A DNA stretch of 64,000 nt, taken from NCBI RefSeq assembly GCF_001269925.1, contig NZ_LHVO01000063.1:1-64000 (forward strand), written 5' to 3'. The notes below the pieces were generated by a model. It had not been told where the DNA came from. It saw only the letters and a program-made list of their open reading frames with translations, and did no database searches. The position numbers were made by a program, and so were the translations under genes. Below, in pieces: positions 50,541 through 58,312 of this stretch. Source of the DNA: Pseudomonas sp. MIACH. GTDB taxonomy: Bacteria; Pseudomonadota; Gammaproteobacteria; Pseudomonadales; Pseudomonadaceae. The stretch's first letter is position 1, and each line of letters opens with the position of its first letter.

Positions 50541-51200
50541 CTAATGGCGCTCCTCGTGTTTCATCAAGGCGCCGCTGTGCACCCAGGCCGCCAGCTCCAG
50601 GCGAGAATGCAGGCCGAGCTTTTGCAATAGGCTGCGCACGTAGATTTTCACCGTGCCGTCGCTGATCCCCAGTTCCCTGCCGATCTGTTTGTTACTCATG
50701 CCGGCGGCGATCAGCGCCAGGGTCTGGCCTTCGCGCTCGGTGAGGTTTTCGCTGCCCGCAGCCTCACATGCTTGCGTGGGCTCCGCCTGGTCGGCGAGCA
50801 AGGCAATCAGGCTCGAATCCAGCACGATCGCGCCCTTGTGACAGTTGCGCATGTACGCCAGCAACGCATCGGGCTCGGTTTCCTTGAGCACATAACCGCT
50901 GGCGCCCAGGCGCAAGGCCGTGAGCAACTCGGCGCGGTCCATGGAGGCGGTGAGCACCACCACCTGGCAATCCAGATGCAACTGGCGCAGCTCATCCAGC
51001 ACCTGTAATCCGCTGAGGCCAGGCATGTGCAAATCCAGCAGCACCTGTTGCGGCGTCAGGCTCACGGCCAGGTTGATGCCCTCGCGGCCGCTGGCCGCCT
51101 GCCCCACCACTTCGAAGTCGCCGCTGGCATCGAACAACTGCGCCAGGCCCTTGCGAAACAACGGGTGATCATCGATCAGTAATAAGGTCGTGCAGCCCAT
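50541..51200 (-). CDS. NarL/FixJ-type response regulator
   Basis: 219-residue two-component response regulator. The receiver has LLIDDHPLFRKGL (acidic pocket), the phosphoacceptor in VLLDLHMPGLSG (Asp about 55), a Thr in VVLTASMD and the Lys in YVLKETEPD. The C-terminal LuxR HTH is NLTEREGQTLALIAAGMSNK then QIGRELGISDGTVKIYVRSL. The ATG at 51200 lies inside the 3' end of the kinase gene (32-bp overlap). It probably activates the methylamine operon that diverges beyond the kinase gene. Confidence 0.92.
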   Translation of the reverse strand: MGCTTLLLIDDHPLFRKGLAQLFDASGDFEVVGQAASGREGINLAVSLTPQQVLLDLHMPGLSGLQVLDELRQLHLDCQVVVLTASMDRAELLTALRLGASGYVLKETEPDALLAYMRNCHKGAIVLDSSLIALLADQAEPTQACEAAGSENLTEREGQTLALIAAGMSNKQIGRELGISDGTVKIYVRSLLQKLGLHSRLELAAWVHSGALMKHEERH

Positions 51201-52380
51201 CGAGACTCCCCTGTGGCAGATCGTGGTGGCGGCGCAGGCCAAGGTGCACGCGCACCCCGTGCGGGCGGATCGCTTCTATGCTCAGCCGCGCGCCGATGCT
51301 GGCGGCGCGCTCGCGGATAATCGCCAGGCCGAAATGGTTGTGCTCGTCGCAGGCCGGGATCAAGCCGATGCCATCGTCTTCGACCGACACCGAGGCGTCG
51401 CCGTCCTGGGTCTGGCGCAGTTCGATGCGCACGTGGCGCGCGTGGGAATGCCGCACCGCATTGGCCAGGGCCTCGCGAATGATCTGCAGGATCTGCAATT
51501 CGGTTTCCGGGCTCAGGGCGTCGTCGGCCAGGCGGTTGTCGAGTTCGAAGACAATGATGCAGCGCCGCGAGAACTCCGCGACGGAGTCGGCCAGGGCCTG
51601 GCGCAGCGAGCGCCCGTCCATGGTCAGGCGCGCACTGGTGATCAGCTCGCGCACCTGGCGTTGCAGTTGGCTCAGGCCGGTGCACAGGTCCTGCAGTGCC
51701 GGCTCGCCCAGTTGCGACTGCAAGCCATGGGCCTGGAACGACAGGTAACCCAACTGCTGCGCCACCGAATCGTGCAGCTCACGGGCCAGGGCACCGTGGC
51801 GGGAGGTCGCCTGTTTGCGCTGCTGCTCACGGTTGTGGCTGCGCAGGCGTACGGTCACGCCTACCGCCTGCGCCGCCTCTTCCAGTAACTGGCGCCAACT
51901 GGCACCGGCGCGCCGGGGGGTGTCGAGCAGCAATGCGCCCTTTTCACCCTCGGGCAAGGCGCACACCAGACGGTGCACGCCCCGTTGCCGGCAGGGTCCG
52001 CAGGCTTGGGGGGCGTCCGTCACGCTGGCGTCGCGCCAGGGGCAACGCGCGAGCGCCTGGCAGCCGTCGACCCACCCTCGCCGCGTCGGGCCCAGGTCTT
52101 CGCCGCCGAGGATCAGGTTAAGCCGGGCAGGCGGCAGCAGTGCGTCGAAACGGTCCAGGAAATCCGACAAGGCACCGTCAGCGTGCAGGGGTAACCCGGC
52201 CAATAACCTGCGCACGCTGCGCGCCTGTTCGGCGCGTACAGGCCCCAACCAGAGCGGCCAGCCTTTTGGTCGTGTCAGCACTCTTTGATAACTCCCCGTC
52301 CGGTTGCTCTGCGTGGTCGAAAGGCCCAGCAACTTCCATGCCCCGAATGGCCGGCGCGCAAGGCTTATCTCCAAAGGCAT
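51169..52380 (-). CDS. Soluble NarX-like sensor histidine kinase with cysteine cluster
   Basis: 403-residue cytoplasmic kinase with no transmembrane segment. A cysteine-rich stretch (Cys107, 113, 127, 130 and 140: DGCQALARCPWRD ... QACGPCRQRGVHRLVC) recalls the Cys-cluster of NarX/NarQ and could bind a metal or Fe-S centre. The HisKA_3 helix ARELHDSVAQQLGYLSFQ gives the phosphorylated His203. The ATPase has REALANAVRHSHA, VEDDGIGL and FGLAIIRERAAS. The ATG at 52380 is chosen; the open frame continues upstream into the divergent gene. It is partner of the adjacent NarL-type regulator. Confidence 0.88.
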   Translation of the reverse strand: MPLEISLARRPFGAWKLLGLSTTQSNRTGSYQRVLTRPKGWPLWLGPVRAEQARSVRRLLAGLPLHADGALSDFLDRFDALLPPARLNLILGGEDLGPTRRGWVDGCQALARCPWRDASVTDAPQACGPCRQRGVHRLVCALPEGEKGALLLDTPRRAGASWRQLLEEAAQAVGVTVRLRSHNREQQRKQATSRHGALARELHDSVAQQLGYLSFQAHGLQSQLGEPALQDLCTGLSQLQRQVRELITSARLTMDGRSLRQALADSVAEFSRRCIIVFELDNRLADDALSPETELQILQIIREALANAVRHSHARHVRIELRQTQDGDASVSVEDDGIGLIPACDEHNHFGLAIIRERAASIGARLSIEAIRPHGVRVHLGLRRHHDLPQGSLDGLHDLITDR

Positions 52381-52405
52381 AGCCCTTTTTCCAGATTGAG
52401 AAGAT

Positions 52406-52440
52406 TTTCCCCATAGGAAAGTATCTCTCCCAACAGGAAA
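52406..52440. promoter_or_regulatory. TTTCC-N5-GGAAA element in the divergent dmm/kinase promoter
   Basis: TTTCCCCATAGGAAA (52406-52420) is an inverted repeat, and a second GGAAA half site (52436-52440) follows exactly 20 bases after the first. They lie 26-60 bp before the first methylamine gene. A site for the adjacent NarL-type regulator is plausible but unproved. Confidence 0.35.
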
Positions 52441-52465
52441 CAAACACACACCGTGGAGAGCCCGC

Positions 52466-52912
52466 ATGACGCCTACCCGCAGCCGCCCCATCGTGGTGAT
52501 GCAATCAGCCGCCGCCAGCGCAGCGTTCATCAACGAACTGCACATGCCCGTGCTGTTGAACGGCGAACACCCCGACTTTGCGCGACGCCTGCAACAGGCG
52601 CTGGCCAGCGCCACCGTGGGCTGCCGGCTCTACCTGCTGGGCGACGAAGCCTTTATCTGGCGTGTGCACGGCGAGGCCCGCGCCGCTGGCCTGGAAGACG
52701 ACGAGATCGACATGACCTGCACCACACCGGGCCTGCGCCAGGTGTATTGCGCGCACTGCGGCCTGACCCAGGCGGCCGGGCCGGAGTCGCTGTTGAACTG
52801 CATCGGCTGCCACGTCGGGCTGGAGGTCCGCACGCATTTTTCGCGGCGCCTGGGGGCGTATCTCGGCGTGTGTATCAACCCCGACCAGCCCTACGCGGGG
52901 TTCCAGCCATGA
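52466..52912 (+). CDS. Small cysteine-rich subunit of a dimethylamine monooxygenase-type system
   Basis: 148-residue protein starting with a fairly generic N-terminus and ending in a cysteine-rich domain: TCTTPGLRQVYCAHCG, NCIGCHVGL and GVCINPD. The CxxC pairs suggest a Zn or Fe site. It is encoded next to the reductase and the DUF3445 haem protein, the arrangement seen in the bacterial dimethylamine monooxygenase (Dmm) clusters, where a small extra subunit occurs. The ATG at 52466 has GTGGAGAG upstream. Its stop overlaps the next start as ATGA. The subunit letter is left open. Confidence 0.75.
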   Translation: MTPTRSRPIVVMQSAAASAAFINELHMPVLLNGEHPDFARRLQQALASATVGCRLYLLGDEAFIWRVHGEARAAGLEDDEIDMTCTTPGLRQVYCAHCGLTQAAGPESLLNCIGCHVGLEVRTHFSRRLGAYLGVCINPDQPYAGFQP

Positions 52913-53838
52913 GCGCGGCCCTCAACGTCCAGGTCAGCGCCGCACGCATGCTCACGCCGGTGGTGCGCGAATTCACCCTGACGCCCGCCACAGGCAGCCT
53001 GCCCGGCTTCTCGCCCGGCAGCCATGTGCAGGTGCACCTGCCGCTGGCCGAAGGCACGGTGCGCAACGCCTATTCACTCACCAGCGACCCGGCCCACCCC
53101 CAGCACTACCGCATCGCCGTGCGCCTGCAAGACGCCTCGCGCGGTGGCTCGCAGTACCTGCACAGGCAGGTGCAGGTCGGCGACACCTTGCAGATTTCAC
53201 CACCGGCCAATCTGTTCGCACCCCATGGCACCGCGCGCCTGCATATCCTCATCGCCGCCGGGATCGGGATCACGCCGTTCATGGCCTATATCGCCACGAT
53301 GGAACAACAGCAGGCCAACTTCGAACTGCATTACCTGTTCCGCCGAGGCCTCAGCGACGCCTATCTCGACGAGCTGCAACAGCGTCTTGGCCCGCGCCTG
53401 CACACCTACGATCGGCGCCCGGACCTAGACCGGATCCTCGGCAATCGACCGCTGGGCAGCCACGTCTACACCTGTGGCCCGCAGCCCTTGCTTGAGGCGG
53501 TTGAGCAACACGCTGCACGCCTCGGTTGGCCGAACAGGCGTGTGCATTCGGAAGCCTTCAAGGGCGCACAACCCGGCCAGCCATTCGACCTGCAGCTGCT
53601 GCGCAGTGGCCGGCGCCTGCGGGTCGAGGCCGAGCAAAGCCTGCTCGAAGCCCTGGAACACGCCGGATTACAGGTGCCCAACCTGTGCCGTGGCGGGGTC
53701 TGCGGCCAGTGCATCACCCGCCACCAGGGCGGCGCCATCGAACACCGCGACAGCTTCCTCAGCCCGGCCGAGCAGGCCGACTTTCTGATGCCCTGCGTCT
53801 CGCGCGGCAGCGGCCCCTGCGTTTCGCTGGACCTATAG
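52909..53838 (+). CDS. PDR/VanB-family ferredoxin-reductase subunit of the dimethylamine monooxygenase-type system
   Basis: 309-residue electron-transfer protein. The flavin-binding domain has RNAYSLTSDP (residues 44-53). The NAD domain has IAAGIGITPFMAYI and HVYTCGPQPLLEAV. The C-terminal plant-type [2Fe-2S] domain has cysteines in NLCRGGVCGQC and a later MPCVSRG. This layout (flavin-NAD-[2Fe-2S]) is that of phthalate dioxygenase reductase. It passes electrons from NAD(P)H to the haem N-demethylase encoded next. Its start overlaps the previous stop by 4 bp. Confidence 0.9.
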   Translation: MSAALNVQVSAARMLTPVVREFTLTPATGSLPGFSPGSHVQVHLPLAEGTVRNAYSLTSDPAHPQHYRIAVRLQDASRGGSQYLHRQVQVGDTLQISPPANLFAPHGTARLHILIAAGIGITPFMAYIATMEQQQANFELHYLFRRGLSDAYLDELQQRLGPRLHTYDRRPDLDRILGNRPLGSHVYTCGPQPLLEAVEQHAARLGWPNRRVHSEAFKGAQPGQPFDLQLLRSGRRLRVEAEQSLLEALEHAGLQVPNLCRGGVCGQCITRHQGGAIEHRDSFLSPAEQADFLMPCVSRGSGPCVSLDL

Positions 53839-53849
53839 GAGTGAGTGCC

Positions 53850-54866
53850 ATGCCCCTGCAAACGAGCCCCGTGCTGAGCTATCGCGACGATTTCAGCTTT
53901 CGCAACAGCCCGGCAGCGATCCGGCGTTTCCCCTTTCCCTTTATCGAGGACAGCTACCTGTACTCGGTAAACATCGAACCGGCCATCTCCCGCGACCCCG
54001 GCTCGATCTATGAGCACGCCTTCGACATCGACGAGCACTACCGCTCGGAAATGGCCGAGCGCGCCCTGGTGCTGGACAAGGACCCGCGCCGCTACCTGGT
54101 GATGCCCCACATGCAAGTGGCGGCATGGGATGCGCTGCAGATGATCATGGAACACCTGGCCGCCGACTACCCGCAGTCGTTCAGCCTGACGCAAAACGGC
54201 GAGCGCTGGCAGTGGCGCAACCACCTGCTGGACATCGACCAGGCCTTCATCTTCGGCGATGCCACCAGCCTGCCCTGCGCGCCGCTGGAGTACATCGGCC
54301 GTCAGGTGCAGGGGGATTTCGCCCTGCTCGACCAGCGTGACGGCGACCTGTACATGGACGCCGGCCTGGTCACCAGCCCGGCCGACTGGTCGCTGGCGTT
54401 CGACGCCGGCATGAGTTTCAAGCAATGGCACGCACCGGTGCCCATGGCCCATCAGATGGGCGTGTTCGAACGGGCGCTGAAGTACCTGCTCAACCTGCAG
54501 GTCGGCCAGCCGGTACGGCGCTTGAACTGGACCCTGACCATCAACCCGCGCCTGGATTCGTCGCCGGAAACCTTCCACGAATGGGGCGCCGATCGCGGCC
54601 GGATCACCGCGCAGAACGTCGGCCAGCAGGTGCACCTGCGGGTCGAGCTGCAAGTGATGGCACGCCTGCCGCGCAGCCACGCGGTGATGTTCAGCATCCG
54701 CACCTACCTGATCAGCCTGGACGAGCTGGTCACGCAACCCGGCTGGGGCTGTCGCCTGCACCGCGTGCTGCGCGACCTGCCCGACCCCATCGCCGACTAC
54801 AAGGGCATGACCCGCTACCGCCACACGCTGGTCGAGTGGCTGAGCCAGTTCGACCCACAGGCCTGA
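53850..54866 (+). CDS. Haem-dependent oxidative N-demethylase family protein (DUF3445), dimethylamine monooxygenase catalytic subunit candidate
   Basis: 338-residue DUF3445 protein. In known Dmm systems this family is the haem-containing subunit that oxidises dimethylamine to methylamine and formaldehyde. Recognisable segments: FPFPFIEDSYLYSVNIE, DPRRYLVMPHMQVAAWDALQ, AFIFGDATSLPCAPLEYIG, and TWRLERQ-type C-terminus here as FSIRTYLISLDELVTQPG. The ATG at 53850 follows TAGGAGTGAG. It lies 11 bp after the reductase gene. Confidence 0.85.
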   Translation: MPLQTSPVLSYRDDFSFRNSPAAIRRFPFPFIEDSYLYSVNIEPAISRDPGSIYEHAFDIDEHYRSEMAERALVLDKDPRRYLVMPHMQVAAWDALQMIMEHLAADYPQSFSLTQNGERWQWRNHLLDIDQAFIFGDATSLPCAPLEYIGRQVQGDFALLDQRDGDLYMDAGLVTSPADWSLAFDAGMSFKQWHAPVPMAHQMGVFERALKYLLNLQVGQPVRRLNWTLTINPRLDSSPETFHEWGADRGRITAQNVGQQVHLRVELQVMARLPRSHAVMFSIRTYLISLDELVTQPGWGCRLHRVLRDLPDPIADYKGMTRYRHTLVEWLSQFDPQA

Positions 54867-54896
54867 CGCCCCTTCTTCTACGACAAGGAACCTCAC

Positions 54897-56027
54897 ATGA
54901 CCCACTCATGGCGTATTTCTGCATTGGCCGAACGGCACCGCGCCCTCGGCTCCCACCTCGAAGACTGGAACGGCATGGGCACTGCCTGGACCTACAGCAG
55001 TGACCTCGCCGACCACCATCAGGCGATCCGCACCCGCGCCGGCCTGATGGACGTGTCCGGCCTGAAAAAAGTCCATTACGTGGGCCCCCACGCCGAGAGC
55101 CTGTTGCAGTGGGCCACCACCCGCGACATCGCCAAGCTCTACCCCGGCAAATCGGTGTACGCCTCGATGCTCGATGAGGACGGCAAGTTCGTCGATGACT
55201 GCATCGTCTACCGCACCGGCCCCAACGCGTTCATGGTGGTGCATGGCGCCGGCACCGGGCATGAAATGCTCGTGCGCTCGGCCCAGGGCCGGCAAGTGGC
55301 GGTGCTGTTCGATGACGACCTGCACGACCTGTCGCTGCAAGGTCCGCTGGCGGTGGATTTCCTCGCCGAACACGTGCCCGGCATCCGCCAGCTGGCGTAC
55401 TTCCACCACCTGCAAACCCGCCTGTTCGACCGCCCGGTGATGATCTCGCGCACCGGCTACACCGGCGAACGTGGCTATGAGATTTTCTGCAAGGCCGCCG
55501 ATGCGCCGTTCCTGTGGGACAGCATCCTCGAACAAGGCGCGAGCCTGGGGATCATCCCCTGCGCCTTCACCGCCCTGGACTGGTTGCGGGTGGAAAGCTC
55601 GCTGATGTTTTTCCCCTACGACAACTCGCAGATGTACCCCTTCGCCGACCAGAAGGCCGGCGACACCCTCTGGGAAATGGGCCTGGATTTCACTGTTTCA
55701 CCTGGCAAGAACGCCTTCCGTGGCGCCGAAGAACACCTGCGCCTGCGCGGCCAGGAGCGCTTCAAGATCACCGGCGTGCTGCTTGAGGGCGTCCGCGCCG
55801 CCGAGGCCGGCGACACCTTGTGGCAGGGCAACCAGCAAGTCGGCGTGATCACCTGCGGCATGTATTCGCGCCTGAGCAAACGCTCGATGGCCATCGCGCG
55901 CATGAGCGTCGCCTGTTCCGAACCCGGTATTACCTTGCAGGTTCGCGGCAGCCTTGAGGCCAGCGCCAGCACCCACGCCCTGCCCTTCGATGACCCGCAA
56001 AAAACCAAGCGCACGGCCAAGGGCTGA
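54897..56027 (+). CDS. GcvT-like tetrahydrofolate-dependent aminomethyltransferase family protein
   Basis: 376-residue GcvT-fold protein: LMDVSGLKKVHYVGPHAESLL near the N-terminus, RTGYTGERGYEIF at the THF site (about residue 183) and CAFTALDWLRVESSLMFFPYD with the acidic folate-binding residue. It is not in a glycine cleavage operon; gcvP and gcvH are absent. It follows the dimethylamine monooxygenase-type genes by 30 bp. The likely role is capture of the formaldehyde released by N-demethylation as methylene-THF, as for the GcvT-like partner in dmm clusters. Confidence 0.87.
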   Translation: MTHSWRISALAERHRALGSHLEDWNGMGTAWTYSSDLADHHQAIRTRAGLMDVSGLKKVHYVGPHAESLLQWATTRDIAKLYPGKSVYASMLDEDGKFVDDCIVYRTGPNAFMVVHGAGTGHEMLVRSAQGRQVAVLFDDDLHDLSLQGPLAVDFLAEHVPGIRQLAYFHHLQTRLFDRPVMISRTGYTGERGYEIFCKAADAPFLWDSILEQGASLGIIPCAFTALDWLRVESSLMFFPYDNSQMYPFADQKAGDTLWEMGLDFTVSPGKNAFRGAEEHLRLRGQERFKITGVLLEGVRAAEAGDTLWQGNQQVGVITCGMYSRLSKRSMAIARMSVACSEPGITLQVRGSLEASASTHALPFDDPQKTKRTAKG

Positions 56028-56057
56028 GCCTTCCTTCACGCAATTCAGGAGCCTTCG

Positions 56058-56924
56058 ATGGACGCCTCCAGCGAACATTACATCCTCAAGATCACCTGCC
56101 CGGCGGCGTCCGGGATTGTCGCCGCGATCAGCGCGTGCCTGGCCCAACAGCAGTGCTACATCAGCGAGCTGGCACAGTTCGACGATGAGTTCACCGGGCA
56201 GTTTTTCATGCGCGCGGTGTTCCGTTTCAACACTGGCGTGAGCGGCGACATCGGCGCCCTGCGCAAAGGCCTCGGCGACCTCGCCGGTGGCTTCGACATG
56301 CACTGGCAGTTGTTCAGCTCACGCCAACCGACCCGCGTGCTGCTGATGGTCAGCAAGTTCGACCACTGCCTCACCGACCTGCTCTACCGCCACCGCAAGG
56401 GCGAGATGGACATGCACATCACCGCCGTGGTCTCCAACCACCTGGACCTGCGGGCGATGGCCGAGCGCGAAGGCATCCGCTTCATCTACCTGCCGATCAC
56501 CCAGGACACCAAGGCCGGCCAGGAAGCCGAGCTGATGCGCATCGTCGAAGACACCCAGACCGACCTGGTGGTACTCGCGCGCTACATGCAGATCCTGTCC
56601 GACGGCCTGTGCCAGCAACTGTCGGGCCGGGCGATCAATATCCACCACTCGTTCCTGCCCGGATTCAAGGGCGCCAAGCCGTATCACCAAGCCTATGACC
56701 GTGGCGTCAAGCTGATCGGCGCCACCGCCCACTACGTCACCAGCGACCTGGATGAAGGACCGATCATCGAGCAGGAAATCCAGCGCGTCGACCATACCCA
56801 CCTGCCCGACTCGCTGGTCGCCATCGGCCGTGACACCGAAACCGTGGCCCTTTCCAAAGCCCTGAAATACCACCTGGAACACCGGGTGTTCATCAACCAG
56901 GACAAGACAGTGATCTTTCGCTGA
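56058..56924 (+). CDS. purU: Formyltetrahydrofolate deformylase
   Basis: Hydrolyses 10-formyl-THF to formate and THF; 288 residues. The N-terminal ACT-like domain is YILKITCPAASGIVAAISAC (residues 7-26). The formyltransferase-fold domain has ITAVVSNHLDLR, the catalytic stretch NIHHSFLPGFKGAKPYHQAY (about 195-214) and GATAHYVTSDLDEGPIIEQE with catalytic His/Asp. The paralog sits in the methylamine operon with GcvT-like, Tdm-like and FolD proteins. Together they would turn methylene-THF into formate and regenerate free THF. Confidence 0.95.
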   Translation: MDASSEHYILKITCPAASGIVAAISACLAQQQCYISELAQFDDEFTGQFFMRAVFRFNTGVSGDIGALRKGLGDLAGGFDMHWQLFSSRQPTRVLLMVSKFDHCLTDLLYRHRKGEMDMHITAVVSNHLDLRAMAEREGIRFIYLPITQDTKAGQEAELMRIVEDTQTDLVVLARYMQILSDGLCQQLSGRAINIHHSFLPGFKGAKPYHQAYDRGVKLIGATAHYVTSDLDEGPIIEQEIQRVDHTHLPDSLVAIGRDTETVALSKALKYHLEHRVFINQDKTVIFR

Positions 56925-56944
56925 AACCTTCAGGAGGCACGCTC

Positions 56945-58312
56945 ATGACCCTACGTGTTGCAATCATCGGTGCCGGCCCATGCGGCCTGGCGCAACTTCG
57001 CGCGTTCCAGTCGGCCCGCGACAAAGGCGCCGCCATCCCTGAGCTGGTGTGCTTTGAAAAACAGCAGGACTGGGGTGGCATGTGGAACTACACCTGGCGC
57101 ACCGGCCTCGACGAGAACGGCGAGCCGGTACACGGCAGCATGTACCGCTACCTGTGGTCCAACGGCCCCAAGGAGTGCCTGGAGTTCGCCGACTACACCT
57201 TCGAAGAGCATTTCGGCCGGCCCATCGGTTCCTACCCGCCGCGTGAAGTGCTGTGGGACTACATCAAGGGCCGCGTGGAAAAGGCCGGCGTGCGCGACTA
57301 CATCCGCTTCAACAATGTGGTACGCCAAGTCACCTTCGACGAACAGAGCCAGCGCTTCACCCTCTACGCCCACGACTACACCAGCGACACCTTGACCTGT
57401 GAAGCATTCGACTACGTGATCAACGCCTGCGGCCACTTTTCCACGCCCAAGGTGCCGTACTTCGAAGGCTTCGAACAGTTCGCCGGGCGCATCCTGCATG
57501 CCCACGATTTTCGCGAGGCGCTGGAGTTCAAGGACAAGGACCTGCTGATCGTCGGCAGCAGCTATTCGGCCGAGGACATCGGCTCGCAATGCTACAAATA
57601 CGGCGCGCGCAGTATCACCAGTTGCTACCGCAGCGCGCCCATGGGCTATGCCTGGCCGGATAACTGGGAAGAAAAACCGCTGCTCCAGCGCCTGGAAAAC
57701 AACCGCGCGTACTTTGTCGATGGCAGCAGCAAGCACATCGACGCGGTGATCCTGTGCACCGGCTACAAGCACCACTTCCCGTTCCTGCCCGATGAACTGA
57801 GCCTCAAGACCGACAACCGCCTGTGGCCGATGAACCTCTACAAGGGCGTGTTCTGGGAACCCAATCCCCGCCTGATCTACCTCGGCATGCAGGACCAGTG
57901 GTACTCCTTCAACATGTTCGACGCCCAGGCCTGGTATGCCCGCGACGTGATCCTCGGGCGCATTCAGCTGCCCAGCCACGCCGACATGGTCGCCGACAGC
58001 CAAGCGTGGCACGCACGGGAACAGGCCCTGGAAACCAACCAGCAGATGTTCGAGTACCAGGGCGCCTATATCCAGCAACTGGTGGACGCCACCGACTACC
58101 CGAATTTCGACATCGCCGCCGTCAACGAAACCTTCCTGCACTGGAAGCACGACAAGGCGGAAAACATCATGGGCTATCGCGACAAGTCCTATCGCTCGCT
58201 GATGACCGGCACCCAGTCGCCGCCGCACCACACGCCGTGGTTGCAGGCCCTGGATGACTCGATGGCGGCGTACTTGGGTGAGCCCACGACCCCCATCAAG
58301 TCGGTCGGCTGA
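56945..58312 (+). CDS. tmm: Flavin-containing monooxygenase, trimethylamine monooxygenase-like
   Basis: 455-residue FAD/NADPH monooxygenase. Motifs in order: FAD site VAIIGAGPCGLAQLRAF (residues 5-21), a WGGMWNYTWR block, FMO fingerprint FAGRILHAHDFREA (about 180), NADPH site LLIVGSSYSAEDIGSQCYKY (about 199) and LCTGYKHHFPFL (about 275). The LCTGYKHHFPF and length match bacterial Tmm, which oxidises trimethylamine to its N-oxide. Direct coupling (TGATG) to a TMAO-demethylase-like gene supports this. Other N- or S-oxidising FMOs remain possible. Confidence 0.87.
   Translation: MTLRVAIIGAGPCGLAQLRAFQSARDKGAAIPELVCFEKQQDWGGMWNYTWRTGLDENGEPVHGSMYRYLWSNGPKECLEFADYTFEEHFGRPIGSYPPREVLWDYIKGRVEKAGVRDYIRFNNVVRQVTFDEQSQRFTLYAHDYTSDTLTCEAFDYVINACGHFSTPKVPYFEGFEQFAGRILHAHDFREALEFKDKDLLIVGSSYSAEDIGSQCYKYGARSITSCYRSAPMGYAWPDNWEEKPLLQRLENNRAYFVDGSSKHIDAVILCTGYKHHFPFLPDELSLKTDNRLWPMNLYKGVFWEPNPRLIYLGMQDQWYSFNMFDAQAWYARDVILGRIQLPSHADMVADSQAWHAREQALETNQQMFEYQGAYIQQLVDATDYPNFDIAAVNETFLHWKHDKAENIMGYRDKSYRSLMTGTQSPPHHTPWLQALDDSMAAYLGEPTTPIKSVG

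Noticed and set aside
54897..56027. GcvT of the glycine cleavage system
   Set aside because: No gcvP, gcvH or lipoate-related genes nearby; the operon is for methylated amines, and DMG/DMA-linked GcvT-like proteins fit better.
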